Below are positions 53,191 to 63,191 of a DNA stretch of 64,000 nt, piece by piece. Made by a program: the position numbers and the translations under genes. Origin of the DNA: an uncultured Flavobacteriaceae bacterium (GTDB taxonomy: Bacteria > Bacteroidota > Bacteroidia > Flavobacteriales > Flavobacteriaceae); NCBI GenBank assembly GCA_947494205.1, contig CANLUH010000004.1, positions 216,773 to 280,772 of the forward strand, read 5' to 3'. The notes under the pieces were generated by a model. That model did not search any database and had not been told where the DNA came from. It saw nothing but the letters and a program-made list of their open reading frames with translations. How positions within the stretch are numbered: position 1 is the first letter of the stretch; every line of letters begins with the position of its first letter.

Positions 53191-55956
53191 TTAAAAACCT
53201 GTTGAATTATCGTTCTCTGGTGTATTTCCATCTGTAGGAATACCCGTTGTTTTAATACTTCCTAAATTAGTTTGACCTAATATGATTCTTCCTTCTAATT
53301 CGTCACTTTCGTCTTCACAATCTAATAAGCGTCCTACAGGATAAATTGTATTTAATTTAGACATGGCGTTTATTAGGTTTTCGTGTTTATTGTCTAATAA
53401 ATTATTAGGTTGTTCTTGTTCTAAATTTGTTTTAGATAACAAATAGTCTTCGTATGCTTTTTCAAAACATAATAAATCGTTTTCATCATCTTCAACGATT
53501 CCTCTTCTATGCCCTACCCAACAAATTCTAGGTAAAATGTGTGCGGGCAATTCTTCTTTTATAATGTTTTCCATATACCTTCTAAAATCTGGATTTGAAA
53601 ATCTATAAGTGTAGCCTGGTACAATTATACTTACACGATAAGAGTAGGGGTCTATGCTACAATCATCGCATTCATCTGCACAGATTGGTAAAAAGGTTTC
53701 GTTTTCTGATGTATCTTTAGTAACATCTGGTCTTAACAACATGTGCTCTACTAAAAACATACCTTCTTCTGAGAGTTCTGACTTTACAAAAGATAATGTT
53801 TCCAATAACCCTTTTTTAAGTCCATCTTTTCCTTCAAATGTTCTATCCATACTTGCTAGGATGAAGCCTTCACTGGACACTGACTCTTCAGGATTTATAA
53901 TTCTAGTCCTAAACCGATCTCCCGATATTGATTTAGATATTTGAATATTCTCTATAATCTCTCCATTTTGTATGTCTTCTTCAAAACGCTTTTCTATGTT
54001 TTTTTCTGAAATCTGAATGACTAGTTCTATTACAAAAAACAAGTTCTTTATGGCTTCATCTGATGTATCAAAAACCTTTGAGGATAGTAACACTATGCCG
54101 TTTGAGTTCTTTATTTGCCATCTATATTTATTATCAGGAACTGCTTGTATATCTACAAATGATGTTGTTAAATTTCGTCTTGAGTAATTTTTTGAACCTA
54201 CTAAACGAGAAACACGTTTTTGAAACCCAGAAACATTATCGGTATTCCATAGTTGTTCTGCTTTTTGTTTGTAATAGTTAAACGCACTTCCTCTTTCGGA
54301 GCTAATGGTTACATAGTCATTTAAAAACGCTTCTTTATTTGCTAAGGTTACTTCATCTGCAGCACTACCATATAGGGTTTTCATTAAAAACGTATAGTCT
54401 CCAAATTTCTCTGCAAATCGTGCTAATAAATGGTCTAATATTTCGTTTCTACGTTCTATATTATTATCGAACTTATCGAATAATAACTTTGTTAAAGCTT
54501 GTTCATCTTCCTTTGGATACTCCTTTACCAAATCGTCAAAACCCTTAATGTCTTTTATAGCTTGTGTGAAGTAGGTTTTAGTTTCAGATCCACTTATTGA
54601 TAGTAAGTCTTTTACTTTCCCTAAGTGTTTAAAGTAATTTGCTAATATCTTGTCGAAAAACAGCAAGTACGACTTCAATTGTTTTGCCTGTGCTTTTCGT
54701 TCTTTTGTACTTCTTGCATTTAATCCTTCTTGCCCTATTCCATAAGTGTCAGGGAAATCATTCTGTATTGTATTATACTCACTACTATCTAAATTTACAC
54801 CACTTGGTAGCGTTAAATTGACATCTGACTTCGCTTTTTCTTGGGCTTCTATAGCATCTACTCTTAAAGCATCTGAAAATCGCTTTACTTCTGCTTTATT
54901 TAAGTTTAATGGTAAAACACCTTTACTATAATTAAAAACGCTGTTGTCGCATAGTTTTGGTTTTCTATTAGGCTGTATACAAATTACCCAATCGTTTTGT
55001 AACGGTATAGAACTGTTACAGTTTCCTATTGAAATATCTTTGATGAGTTTTACACCTTCGATATTCATTATAATTTTCATTAAGTCCGAAAGCCTTACTT
55101 CCGTTCTTAATTCTGCTTCTTTTAATTCTTCAAAATCTATAAAACCATTTTCTAGTAAAGGCCCATCGAATATTTCGTCTGGAGTGTAGCCTTTTGCTAA
55201 CATTTCTTTTATACTATAAAAGCGAAGTTCCGGTGAAAAATAATTGTTAATTTGAAACAGTATATTGGCATGTACTTCTTCTTCGTTTGCATCGATATCT
55301 ACTTCTACATTAGCACATACTGAAACACCTTGTTCTTCTATTGTTTCTATATTTATTATGTCTTCGCAAAGGTTTCTGTTACTGTGATAGACTTTTCTTA
55401 TTTCTGCTGCAATACTATCTTTTTCTTCTTGTGTTATCTCTTCTTCTAACTTATCATATTCTATTAAAAGCGTATATAACCCTTTGAGTTGAAAGTCATT
55501 TCTGAAGGCTGAATCTAATTCCGAAAACTCTTCTTTACTATACGACAGCTTACTTTCTTTACAGTTAACGTATACTGTTTTTTCATATTTACGAAGCCAG
55601 CAGTTTTTTATTCCTTCTACATCTGTAAATAGCCTTCTATAGTCTAATGCTGTTAAAGCTTTTGTTGGAAATACTTCTGATGCTTTAAAAAATTGACTTT
55701 GAATATTATCTTTAGGTGAGGCTGATGTTAATAGATTTTCTATTGGCATCTCTATACGCATACCTAAATCGGTAATGGCATAACAAAGCATTTCTAGAAC
55801 TGTTATTCCTGGATCATGCGAGTTTAGGTCTGTCCATAGACTGCTTCCCAACGCCTCTATATATTCTACTCCTTTTTCTCTTAAAAAATAGAAATCTAAG
55901 TCGTTTTTAGTTGCAACGTCTTTTGGTATTGATATGTGTTTTTTTACGCTTTGCAT
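53191..55956 (-). CDS. eCIS baseplate protein (Afp12-like)
   Basis: 921-aa component of the baseplate wedge. The N-terminus LREKGVEYIEALGSSLWTDL followed by NSHDPGITVLEMLCYAITDL is the characteristic opening of Afp12/gp7-type large baseplate proteins (DPGITxLE motif, about residues 48-55). The C-terminal region has ICWVGHRRGIVEDDEND and SKLNTIYPVGRLLDCEDE. A Cys-rich stretch CADECDDCSID (about 765) may bind metal. It overlaps the upstream Afp11-like gene by 13 bases, so the two are translationally coupled. Confidence 0.88.
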   Translation of the reverse strand: MQSVKKHISIPKDVATKNDLDFYFLREKGVEYIEALGSSLWTDLNSHDPGITVLEMLCYAITDLGMRIEMPIENLLTSASPKDNIQSQFFKASEVFPTKALTALDYRRLFTDVEGIKNCWLRKYEKTVYVNCKESKLSYSKEEFSELDSAFRNDFQLKGLYTLLIEYDKLEEEITQEEKDSIAAEIRKVYHSNRNLCEDIINIETIEEQGVSVCANVEVDIDANEEEVHANILFQINNYFSPELRFYSIKEMLAKGYTPDEIFDGPLLENGFIDFEELKEAELRTEVRLSDLMKIIMNIEGVKLIKDISIGNCNSSIPLQNDWVICIQPNRKPKLCDNSVFNYSKGVLPLNLNKAEVKRFSDALRVDAIEAQEKAKSDVNLTLPSGVNLDSSEYNTIQNDFPDTYGIGQEGLNARSTKERKAQAKQLKSYLLFFDKILANYFKHLGKVKDLLSISGSETKTYFTQAIKDIKGFDDLVKEYPKEDEQALTKLLFDKFDNNIERRNEILDHLLARFAEKFGDYTFLMKTLYGSAADEVTLANKEAFLNDYVTISSERGSAFNYYKQKAEQLWNTDNVSGFQKRVSRLVGSKNYSRRNLTTSFVDIQAVPDNKYRWQIKNSNGIVLLSSKVFDTSDEAIKNLFFVIELVIQISEKNIEKRFEEDIQNGEIIENIQISKSISGDRFRTRIINPEESVSSEGFILASMDRTFEGKDGLKKGLLETLSFVKSELSEEGMFLVEHMLLRPDVTKDTSENETFLPICADECDDCSIDPYSYRVSIIVPGYTYRFSNPDFRRYMENIIKEELPAHILPRICWVGHRRGIVEDDENDLLCFEKAYEDYLLSKTNLEQEQPNNLLDNKHENLINAMSKLNTIYPVGRLLDCEDESDELEGRIILGQTNLGSIKTTGIPTDGNTPENDNSTGF

Positions 55957-58900
55957 TCTATTTTTTCTTCTATTTTTTCTCCTTTGCAGGTCGTTAATAC
56001 TGTACTTATGTTATGTTTTTTAGCCGATACTAAAATCGATTTCGGATTTAATGGTGTTATACTACTATTACTAGGAACGCCATCTTTATCCATACTTACA
56101 TTTTGTAAATAATCTACATACTCTAGTTTTTCTAAGTAATCTATAAGTACGCTTCTATGTAATGTGATTCCGAATTCTACTTCTTTTGCATCATCGAAAG
56201 CCCATGGTGACAAAAATTTAATAATATCTACTTCTAACTTTTGTGTGTAAAAACTCTCGTCTAATCCTTCATAAAATTTAGCTTCTAATGTTATGGTTAC
56301 TTTTTCGTAATTAGGGTTAATTACTTTTGCCGTAACATGCATTGTGTTTAATGCATTTAAGTAGTTTTCTACTTTATTCATCACTGCTCTACTTAATCGT
56401 GGCTCGTAGATATCGAAAACATTTTTATTAACGGTATCTGGCACAACAACTAGCATAACATCTCCTGCAGCTATAAAACTATTTTCGGTTGTGTGATTTA
56501 AACATTTTACCTTATATATTTCTGGGAATTTTTGTAGTACCAAATGCTCATAATCCCAAAGGGTAATTGCTCTATTTTTATGTCTTAAACGCTCACTGAT
56601 TCTTCTATAAAATAGCGCGTCTGACTCTTCTGGAATACCGTTAAAAGAGTTGTAAGGTTGAGCTACAGATTTTATTTGTGGCTTTCGTGTTATTAACTTT
56701 TTTATGGTTTCTGCTGGCAAACCTTTTTCTAAGTGAGATAGGTTATTGTTATCGTCATTAAATGTTGCCAATACAGCTTGCGAGTGTATATTTATTGCTT
56801 TACATACCGCATCGTAATCTCTGTGCATTTTTGCACGTAACCAGATTAATCCTGAGGGTAATTCTGTATTATCTTGAGTAGCTTCTTTTGGAATGCTAAT
56901 TTTTACAATTCCTGAGGTTAAAAAGTTATCGGTATTATTAGATATAATGTAGTCTTTGAGATCTTTCCATTTATTATCGCATAATACTGACCATTCTATT
57001 TTTTCATTTTCATTAAATGATGGAATGGTTGGGTTTTCGCTTCCTTCTAAAACTTGAACTAGTAGCGATACTGTTTGTAATACTTCTGCATTTTCTAAAC
57101 CTACATATAACACACCTCCTTTACAGTATTTAGGCAATAAAAAAGTATTTACACTATTAGTATCGTATTGATCTTTTATGCCTTTAGCTTGTTTTACCAT
57201 TTTAAGGTAATTGTGCTCTTCTTTTTCTCCAAAAGGATGGTTATGAAATAGTTTTATCCTATTAAAGTCATAGGCTCCTTTGGTATTAGATGGATTAATA
57301 TCTTCTGCATTATTTATTGGTAATGCTTGCGAATTAATAAATATTGATTCTTCTGCCACATAGTCTAATGCTATTGTTTCTACTACTGGCGTGTAGGGCT
57401 CATTAGGTATTAAAGGATCGCCTTCGCTTGTTAACGATAAAGCATATATTCTAGGGTATAATTCGTGTAAAAATGTTTGTTGTAAAGACAAACGCATTGG
57501 TCCTGCTTTATCAATCTGGAAGATTGAGTTATTTGTCCATACTATATTACTTTCAAAGTCTTCTGTTGCCTCGTTTGTTTCTGGGTCTATTATTTTAGTA
57601 AATAATACTTGAGGTATAGCTTCCTCACTCCAGTTTTCTTTATGTAATAATGCTTTTTCTGCTTTAAAATACGCATTGTTTTGCACTATTAAATTTGGAT
57701 TTACCGCCTTTGTTTGCTCATCTGGATCCGCACTTGAAACTTGTGTTATAAATGCACTTGGTCTAGTTGCTAATCGCTGTGTAGTCTCGTAAGCTTCGTA
57801 CCAATCTTTAAAATCTTCTGGTGTACTTTTCCATTTTAAATTAACGTTTATACTACTCCAGTTTTTAGAAAATACTTCTGGGTAATCTATATAAAAGTTT
57901 GAACTTTTTACTGGTCTTGGTGTAAATGGAAAGAATGGTTTTGTTGTTTTTAATACACCACTATCATTTTCTAATAGCAACGCTTTTGCATCTTTCACCT
58001 TAACTTTTATTGTTATTTTTTCAACTATTCTATTTACTATAGCTCTATAAAAGTTATAACCGTTTTGATTTGATGTATCTACCGAAAAGTTAATCAACGG
58101 ATATTGTGTATTGTATTTATTTAATAATTTTTCTTCGTTATAGTTAACTAATGCATCTGTGTCTTTACTTAATTGAAACACTAGCTTTAAGGATTGATTA
58201 GACGGTATTAAAGTTATGGCCTCTTCTTGAGGTGTTACTTCTGTTTTAAGCTTTAATCCTTCAATCCACCCTTTTTCTCCACTGCCTTTTATAGAGAGTA
58301 TTTCTTTTAAAATTGCTGGCGTAAAATCGTTTATATTATTTTTATTTGGTCCAGCTTTCTCTTCAAAAAAGTTAATAGTAATTTCTACTGTACGTAATCC
58401 TTCGTTTAAGCCTAACATTGGAGACGCTATTGCAAAACCAATATTTGCATCTTCCAGTTCTGCAAAATCGTCTTCGGCAGATGTATAACCAAAAGGGTAC
58501 CAATAAGGTGACTCTTCTGTAAGTTCTTCTCCTAATCCGTCTAAGCTATTTGCTATACTGCTTGCTTTAAATTCTGCTGGATTATTACCTTTAAAATTAG
58601 GATCACTATCCTTTAATCCGTTGTAAACCGTTTTTAAGCTTGCTACACTAGCTTTATTTACTATAAGCTCTTCTTTTGTTTTGTAAACTCTTGGATTATC
58701 GTCTACATCTTTTTTAGCATTTAAAGCTGTATCTTCTTTTATTTGCTCTTCACTACTTTTTTTCGCTAACTCGAAAATAACATGTACATCGTCTGGTGTT
58801 GGTGCTTTTTTATCTACTTGCAATATGTCTTTGTAGTAAAAATCTAAATGTCGTTTTGTAAGTCCATTAAAGCGTTTTTTAGAAAACTCTAACAATTGCA

Positions 58901-59258
58901 AAAAGCATACAAATAAGGTTAGATGTGGGGTTAGATTTTTTTCATCTTTATATTGCGATAATAAACTACTAATACTTTCTTTTAACCTAGAATACTCTCT
59001 AGTTTCACGATCTGGAACTGTAATATTTTCAAGATTTAAGCTTTTAAAAAAAGGTTGCCAATCTCCAGATGGATTATCTGCATTATTCACATTAAAGTAA
59101 TTAACGTTTTCTGCAAAATTATAAGCGAACAAAATCCAATCTTCAACATCAAAATCATACAATTGAAAAGTTTCTGGGTTTAGCGCATCTATAAATCGTT
59201 GCTCTTGCCCAGTACCGCTTCGTTTTAATATTTTATCTATGTTATTATTATTGCTCAT
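55944..59258 (-). CDS. eCIS baseplate protein J-like (Afp11-like)
   Basis: 1104-aa baseplate wedge protein of the gp6/J family. Features: an N-terminal helical domain; YPFGYTSAEDDFAEL followed by NIGFAIASPMLGLNEGLRTV, typical of Bacteroidota eCIS; and a C-terminal J-like region with ESDALFYRRISERLRHKNRA, LWDYEHLVLQKFPEIYKVKCL and LHRSVLIDYLEKLEYVDYLQ. Length matches the larger of the two eCIS gp6-like proteins. It overlaps the Afp12-like gene downstream. Confidence 0.9.
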   Translation of the reverse strand: MSNNNNIDKILKRSGTGQEQRFIDALNPETFQLYDFDVEDWILFAYNFAENVNYFNVNNADNPSGDWQPFFKSLNLENITVPDRETREYSRLKESISSLLSQYKDEKNLTPHLTLFVCFLQLLEFSKKRFNGLTKRHLDFYYKDILQVDKKAPTPDDVHVIFELAKKSSEEQIKEDTALNAKKDVDDNPRVYKTKEELIVNKASVASLKTVYNGLKDSDPNFKGNNPAEFKASSIANSLDGLGEELTEESPYWYPFGYTSAEDDFAELEDANIGFAIASPMLGLNEGLRTVEITINFFEEKAGPNKNNINDFTPAILKEILSIKGSGEKGWIEGLKLKTEVTPQEEAITLIPSNQSLKLVFQLSKDTDALVNYNEEKLLNKYNTQYPLINFSVDTSNQNGYNFYRAIVNRIVEKITIKVKVKDAKALLLENDSGVLKTTKPFFPFTPRPVKSSNFYIDYPEVFSKNWSSINVNLKWKSTPEDFKDWYEAYETTQRLATRPSAFITQVSSADPDEQTKAVNPNLIVQNNAYFKAEKALLHKENWSEEAIPQVLFTKIIDPETNEATEDFESNIVWTNNSIFQIDKAGPMRLSLQQTFLHELYPRIYALSLTSEGDPLIPNEPYTPVVETIALDYVAEESIFINSQALPINNAEDINPSNTKGAYDFNRIKLFHNHPFGEKEEHNYLKMVKQAKGIKDQYDTNSVNTFLLPKYCKGGVLYVGLENAEVLQTVSLLVQVLEGSENPTIPSFNENEKIEWSVLCDNKWKDLKDYIISNNTDNFLTSGIVKISIPKEATQDNTELPSGLIWLRAKMHRDYDAVCKAINIHSQAVLATFNDDNNNLSHLEKGLPAETIKKLITRKPQIKSVAQPYNSFNGIPEESDALFYRRISERLRHKNRAITLWDYEHLVLQKFPEIYKVKCLNHTTENSFIAAGDVMLVVVPDTVNKNVFDIYEPRLSRAVMNKVENYLNALNTMHVTAKVINPNYEKVTITLEAKFYEGLDESFYTQKLEVDIIKFLSPWAFDDAKEVEFGITLHRSVLIDYLEKLEYVDYLQNVSMDKDGVPSNSSITPLNPKSILVSAKKHNISTVLTTCKGEKIEEKIECKA

Positions 59259-59292
59259 ATTAATTTACTGAATAATCGAGATTTAATTGCTG

Positions 59293-59306
59293 CGAGGCTA
59301 GCCTCG
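59293..59306. repeat. Perfect 14-bp GC-rich palindrome inside the eCIS operon
   Basis: CGAGGCTAGCCTCG is fully self-complementary and stands out in AT-rich sequence between the gp25 and Afp11-like genes. No T tract follows, so it is not a standard terminator. It might be an internal RNA hairpin that tunes expression or a protein site. Confidence 0.7.
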
Positions 59307-59361
59307 ATATTTTAATGTAATGCCCTTTAATACCTGTAAAACTTACCCTAGGGTCGTTTAA

Positions 59362-59775
59362 TTAATTGATATCTGTTCCTTCTTCTTTATAAAATGGGAA
59401 TACTACGTTTGTTCTAGAGTTTGTAGCTCGTATTTTATAATCTATGGCTATTATTAGTTTTCCTTCTAATGGATCTGTTTCTGAAATATCTATTTTTATA
59501 ACATCTATTCTAGGTTCGTGATAAAGTATCGCCGTTTTAATAAGTTCTGTAACGTAGGTTACTAATGTTCTATCTAAATTTTCGAACATTAACTCTTCTA
59601 GATTACAGCCATAATCGGGCAACATGACACGCTCTCCTAAACGTGTTGTTAATAGAATATTTAGACTGCTTTTAATGTCTTCTTCATCTGAAATCATTTT
59701 TACATTATTCTGATCCATCTGAAACTCTGGAGGGAAACTCCATCCTATTCCTAAAAACGATTTTTTATTTTCCAT
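59362..59775 (-). CDS. eCIS gp25/GPW baseplate protein (Afp9-like)
   Basis: 137-aa protein at the inner baseplate. It contains GIGWSFPPEF at the start and LNILLTTRLGERVMLPDYGC, NLEELMFENLD, the gp25 core with the conserved E-R-x-M-x-P-x-x-G pattern, followed by VTYVTELIKTAILYHEPRI. It starts one base after the PAAR gene ends. Short single-domain length is normal. Confidence 0.94.
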   Translation of the reverse strand: MENKKSFLGIGWSFPPEFQMDQNNVKMISDEEDIKSSLNILLTTRLGERVMLPDYGCNLEELMFENLDRTLVTYVTELIKTAILYHEPRIDVIKIDISETDPLEGKLIIAIDYKIRATNSRTNVVFPFYKEEGTDIN

Positions 59776-59776
59776 G

Positions 59777-60067
59777 TTATCCTATTAATACTGTTGGTTC
59801 TCCTCCTAATATTGTTCCTCCGTGCGCTGTAGAGTCTCCTAATCTTGCTGCTGGCATTCCGCCTATTAGCACAGTTGCCGAACCTACTACAATAGAATCT
59901 GGCGGCCCTACACATGTTGCCATATCACCCACTCTTGCTGCAGGGAGATTCCCTATTAATACTGTTGGTTCTCCTGCTGGTAAAATTGGCCCTCCTACAT
60001 GAGGTACTGGCCCTGTTGTCATTGGACAGACATGCATGTCTGTTATTCTTGCTGCTGGTGCTCCCAT
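59777..60067 (-). CDS. eCIS PAAR-domain spike tip (Afp10-like)
   Basis: 96-aa PAAR protein forming the sharp tip of the spike. Three PAAR-type repeats: PAARITDMHVCPM at the start, PAARVGDMATCVGPPD in the middle and PAARLGDSTAHGG near the end, with His and Cys residues placed for the zinc site. The protein is compact with no C-terminal extension, so it carries no fused toxin. It directly follows the VgrG-like gene (6-base gap). Confidence 0.94.
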   Translation of the reverse strand: MGAPAARITDMHVCPMTTGPVPHVGGPILPAGEPTVLIGNLPAARVGDMATCVGPPDSIVVGSATVLIGGMPAARLGDSTAHGGTILGGEPTVLIG

Positions 60068-60073
60068 TTTTTA

Positions 60074-61819
60074 TTAATTTATTTGTACTAAAGAGCCTTT
60101 TAATACGGCTATAGCACTTGTTGATACTTCTGCTCCTGCCGCTCCTTCTGCTTTAAATTCTGCATTGGCAGCGATACTTACGTTAGTGCCTTCTATGGTA
60201 ACATCTCCTCCTGCTTTTAGTTCTATATTCCCTGCACTTTCCATAACTATTCCGCTATCGTCTATTGTTATTACATTAGAGTTTTCGTCTTCTATTACGA
60301 TAGTTCCGGCGTCTTCATCTAAAGAGATAAGTTTTCCTGCTGGCGTAGAAATATTTATTGACTTTTTATCGTCATCGAACAGCACTTTCATTTCGCTTCT
60401 AGTAACAAATCCTTTTTCATGATTATCATCACTAGCTGTTATTGGAGAGGGCTTAGCGCTACTGTGTAACATGCCTAATACTATAGCATCATTTGGATCT
60501 TCGTTTATAAAGCCTATGATTACTTCATCTTCTATTTCTGGCATAAAAAAAGCACCTCTGCTATCTCCTGCATCTAATGAGGCTACTCTACACCAAATAC
60601 CTTGTTCTTCGTTATCTATTATTGGTATTTGTACTAGTATACGGTCTTCTCCATCTGGATCATCTTGTAATTGCGACACAATACCTACTTGTAACCCACT
60701 TATTGCAGGTAGCAATCCTGATGCTGGTTTAGCACTTACATCGAATGTTTCTGAAAACCATTCTGGGTTTAATCCAAATTGCGCGTCTACTGTCCAATTA
60801 CCTTCGCTTATACTGTGTGTTATTCCTGTAACATATACATTGCCATTAAAACGATCACCTACGCCTTCTAGTTTTAATATGGTATTTGGTTTTACAGCTG
60901 GTATGCCTTGAAACTTTACTCTGCCTCTTACTTTTGCTAATTGTTGAAATAGCCATTTTGCATCTGCCCAATCTTGTAATTCGGTATCTGTAATTGCGCC
61001 TCCGTGTTTTAATTCTAAGTTTTCTAAACCTATCACTTCGTTTAGGTCTCCGCTTGAAATATTACCGTTTAATGATACTGCTGGATCAGCACCTTCAATT
61101 TCTAAAAGCTCTTGATCTGCATGATTCCACCCATAAGAGGATACTTTTTGTATTTGATGTCTTGCATCTATCTCTGCATCAAAATCTAAAAGTGTAGCTC
61201 CAAAGGTTATGGTTTCTACTTCCGATTGACCTACATCTGGTTTTGCAATAGTTATTTCACCGTCATCTATAAAACATAGTTTTCCATTAGCTTGCGCCCT
61301 TAGTACCATAAAATCCCAATCGGATGCATTGTATTGTACTAATTCTAAATGCTCATGTGATGTGGCTTCAACATTACTAGAAAGTCCATAGTTACCAATT
61401 AATTCTTCAGCAATATCACTGTCTTTACTTTCGTAGAAATATTTACTTTTTCTACCAATGGTCATTTTTACAGCTTCGTCTTTACACTCTACAATTAATT
61501 GCGAACTGTTAGCTCTAATCTTAATATTGTGTTTTATAATGATACCCTTAAAAATGGTTTCTTCGTCTGAATGGTATCCTGCTGTTATTTCTATGGCTTT
61601 ACCAGGTACTAATAAGTCTTCGTTACTTAACGCAAAGTCTCTTTTAGGCGCATCTCCATCTAACAATACAATTTTAGCTGTCGGAATTCTATTAACCTCT
61701 TTTGTAACCGCAATACTTTTTACTTCATACGTTTTTGAAAGCTCTTCTCCTTCAATTAATATCTTAAAAGTAATTAAGTCTGCACTTTTTGAGGTTTGTA
61801 TGACTCCGCTATTATTCAT
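60074..61819 (-). CDS. eCIS VgrG-like spike protein (Afp8-like)
   Basis: 581-aa spike. The gp27/late-control-D-like N-terminus (1-370, for example LLVPGKAIEITAGYHSDEET and YNASDWDFMVLRAQANGKLC) is followed by an OB-fold gp5 region (RILVQIPIIDNEEQGIWCRV, FFMPEIEDEVIIGFINEDPN, about 390-450) and a beta-helix stem ending LKAGGDVTIEGTNVSIAANA. It has no effector extension. It abuts the LysM gene and the PAAR gene with tight spacing. Confidence 0.94.
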   Translation of the reverse strand: MNNSGVIQTSKSADLITFKILIEGEELSKTYEVKSIAVTKEVNRIPTAKIVLLDGDAPKRDFALSNEDLLVPGKAIEITAGYHSDEETIFKGIIIKHNIKIRANSSQLIVECKDEAVKMTIGRKSKYFYESKDSDIAEELIGNYGLSSNVEATSHEHLELVQYNASDWDFMVLRAQANGKLCFIDDGEITIAKPDVGQSEVETITFGATLLDFDAEIDARHQIQKVSSYGWNHADQELLEIEGADPAVSLNGNISSGDLNEVIGLENLELKHGGAITDTELQDWADAKWLFQQLAKVRGRVKFQGIPAVKPNTILKLEGVGDRFNGNVYVTGITHSISEGNWTVDAQFGLNPEWFSETFDVSAKPASGLLPAISGLQVGIVSQLQDDPDGEDRILVQIPIIDNEEQGIWCRVASLDAGDSRGAFFMPEIEDEVIIGFINEDPNDAIVLGMLHSSAKPSPITASDDNHEKGFVTRSEMKVLFDDDKKSINISTPAGKLISLDEDAGTIVIEDENSNVITIDDSGIVMESAGNIELKAGGDVTIEGTNVSIAANAEFKAEGAAGAEVSTSAIAVLKGSLVQIN

Positions 61820-62545
61820 TTATGATTGTTTTGTTAATGGTGGAAAAAATAATTCTTGTCCAACTTTTAGTTTTCTAAAATTGACTAGGTTATTTACTCT
61901 AGCAACTTCTAAATAGTATTTAGAATCTCCGTAAATTCTATGCGTCATTAAGGGTAATGTATCGCCATCTTTTGCCACTCTATAATGGGTTAAATCTGGC
62001 GACTGATTATTTTCTACTGCTGCTCGTTTCTCTGCTTCTATATGAGAAATAAACTTCACTTTAGCTATTGCTCGAATAGGTGTCCCGTCTGGCTTAAAGA
62101 GTTTGTACTCTATACCTAGATCGGTTAAAATGCCTTTAAACAAAAGTGAGCCCCAGCTAATGATTAAATAGTTTGGTTTGTGCTCATCTCCATTATAATC
62201 GAAAACTGCTTTTTTAAAGTTCTCCAAGTCATTAATAATCCCTTGCCCTTGATCTTTATAAACCGTATCGTCTGAGCTTGCTTCTGGATCATCTCCATAG
62301 TGTACTAAAACGCCTGTACGATCAAAGAGGAACTCTAATTCTAAATCTGAAGGAACGGATCTAGTAAACTTTGGAGCTGTACCACTGTTTCCTGTAGCTT
62401 GCTCTTTTTTATATTCTGTTTTATAGGATTGAGAATACTTTTCTGGATTTAATAGCGCAGTATATTTAAGATCTGCTATTTCATCTTCAAACTTCTCGTC
62501 TTTATAACATCGTATAACTAATTTCTGTAATTTACCTTGATTCAT
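61820..62545 (-). CDS. eCIS LysM-domain tube-baseplate adaptor (Afp7-like)
   Basis: 241-aa protein. The N-terminal domain (1-185) is the CIS tube-adaptor fold (QKLVIRCYKDEKFEDEIADL, LEFLFDRTGVLVHYGDD, YLIISWGSLLFKGILTDLGI). The C-terminus (about 190-240) is a LysM module, YRVAKDGDTLPLMTHRIYGD to KVGQELFFPP. LysM proteins at this position join the inner tube and the VgrG hub. The stop lies directly before the spike gene start. Confidence 0.93.
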   Translation of the reverse strand: MNQGKLQKLVIRCYKDEKFEDEIADLKYTALLNPEKYSQSYKTEYKKEQATGNSGTAPKFTRSVPSDLELEFLFDRTGVLVHYGDDPEASSDDTVYKDQGQGIINDLENFKKAVFDYNGDEHKPNYLIISWGSLLFKGILTDLGIEYKLFKPDGTPIRAIAKVKFISHIEAEKRAAVENNQSPDLTHYRVAKDGDTLPLMTHRIYGDSKYYLEVARVNNLVNFRKLKVGQELFFPPLTKQS

Positions 62546-62556
62546 TATCCTTTAAA

Positions 62557-62724
62557 TTAGCGTTCTTTTTGTCTTTCTAAAATCTCCATAACACCTTCTA
62601 TACATGCGCTTATAATGGCGTCTGTACTTTTATTAGCTTCGGATGCGTCTTCTCTTGTATTACCAGAATTAGAGCCTTCATCTACATTAATTTTAATATG
62701 CATTTCCTTAATTTCTATTGGCAT
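62557..62724 (-). CDS. eCIS DUF5908 miniprotein
   Basis: A 55-aa protein too short for many gene finders: MPIEIKEMHIKINVDEG at the start, a flexible Ser/Asn/Thr middle, and the helix CIEGVMEILERQKER. This is the DUF5908 pattern found in Bacteroidota eCIS clusters between the tube and LysM genes. Its start lies two bases after the tube gene stop, consistent with the operon. It is likely a small structural or chaperone component; its function is unknown. Confidence 0.88.
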   Translation of the reverse strand: MPIEIKEMHIKINVDEGSNSGNTREDASEANKSTDAIISACIEGVMEILERQKER

Positions 62725-62726
62725 CT

Positions 62727-63191
62727 TTATACTATTTTGAAATAATTATATGATAATTCAAGAGTTTCTATTACTAGCTTATTTTCTTCAGCATTAAAAT
62801 CGCCGACATTCCATTTTACTGGGTAAGCATGTACTATATTCCAAGTTTGTAATGGCGTACCACTTCCAGAAGTTATAGCATCTGCATCTTTAACCAATAA
62901 GCTCACCGTAAGATCTACAGGTTTAAAATTGTAATTTAATAGTGCTTCTTTACACCACTCTATTACTCCCGAATCCATTAGCATTCCTCGTTTTAAAATT
63001 AAATTTGGAAACTTGGTTCGTACGGGAATTTTATGTTTAAACCTGTTTTCTCCACCTTCAGCAATCTCTTCGGTTTCCAAGTCTACAGATAGACCTGAAA
63101 CCGATTGAAATTGATGATCGTTCATTTTAGTTTCTATTCCTGAGAACTCCACTTTAAAATAAAACCCTACTGGTGGATAATAATCTGCCAT
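62727..63191 (-). CDS. eCIS inner tube protein 2 (Afp5-like, gp19 family)
   Basis: 154-aa phage-tail-tube-like protein. GFYFKVEFSGIETKMNDHQF, then VSGLSVDLETEEIAEGGEN, FPNLILKRGMLMDSGVIEWC and the ending VIETLELSYNYFKIV match the gp19/Hcp-like tube fold. The start overlaps the stop of the preceding tube gene by one base (TAATG). In relatives such variants form the last ring, joining tube and baseplate adaptor. Confidence 0.93.
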   Translation of the reverse strand: MADYYPPVGFYFKVEFSGIETKMNDHQFQSVSGLSVDLETEEIAEGGENRFKHKIPVRTKFPNLILKRGMLMDSGVIEWCKEALLNYNFKPVDLTVSLLVKDADAITSGSGTPLQTWNIVHAYPVKWNVGDFNAEENKLVIETLELSYNYFKIV

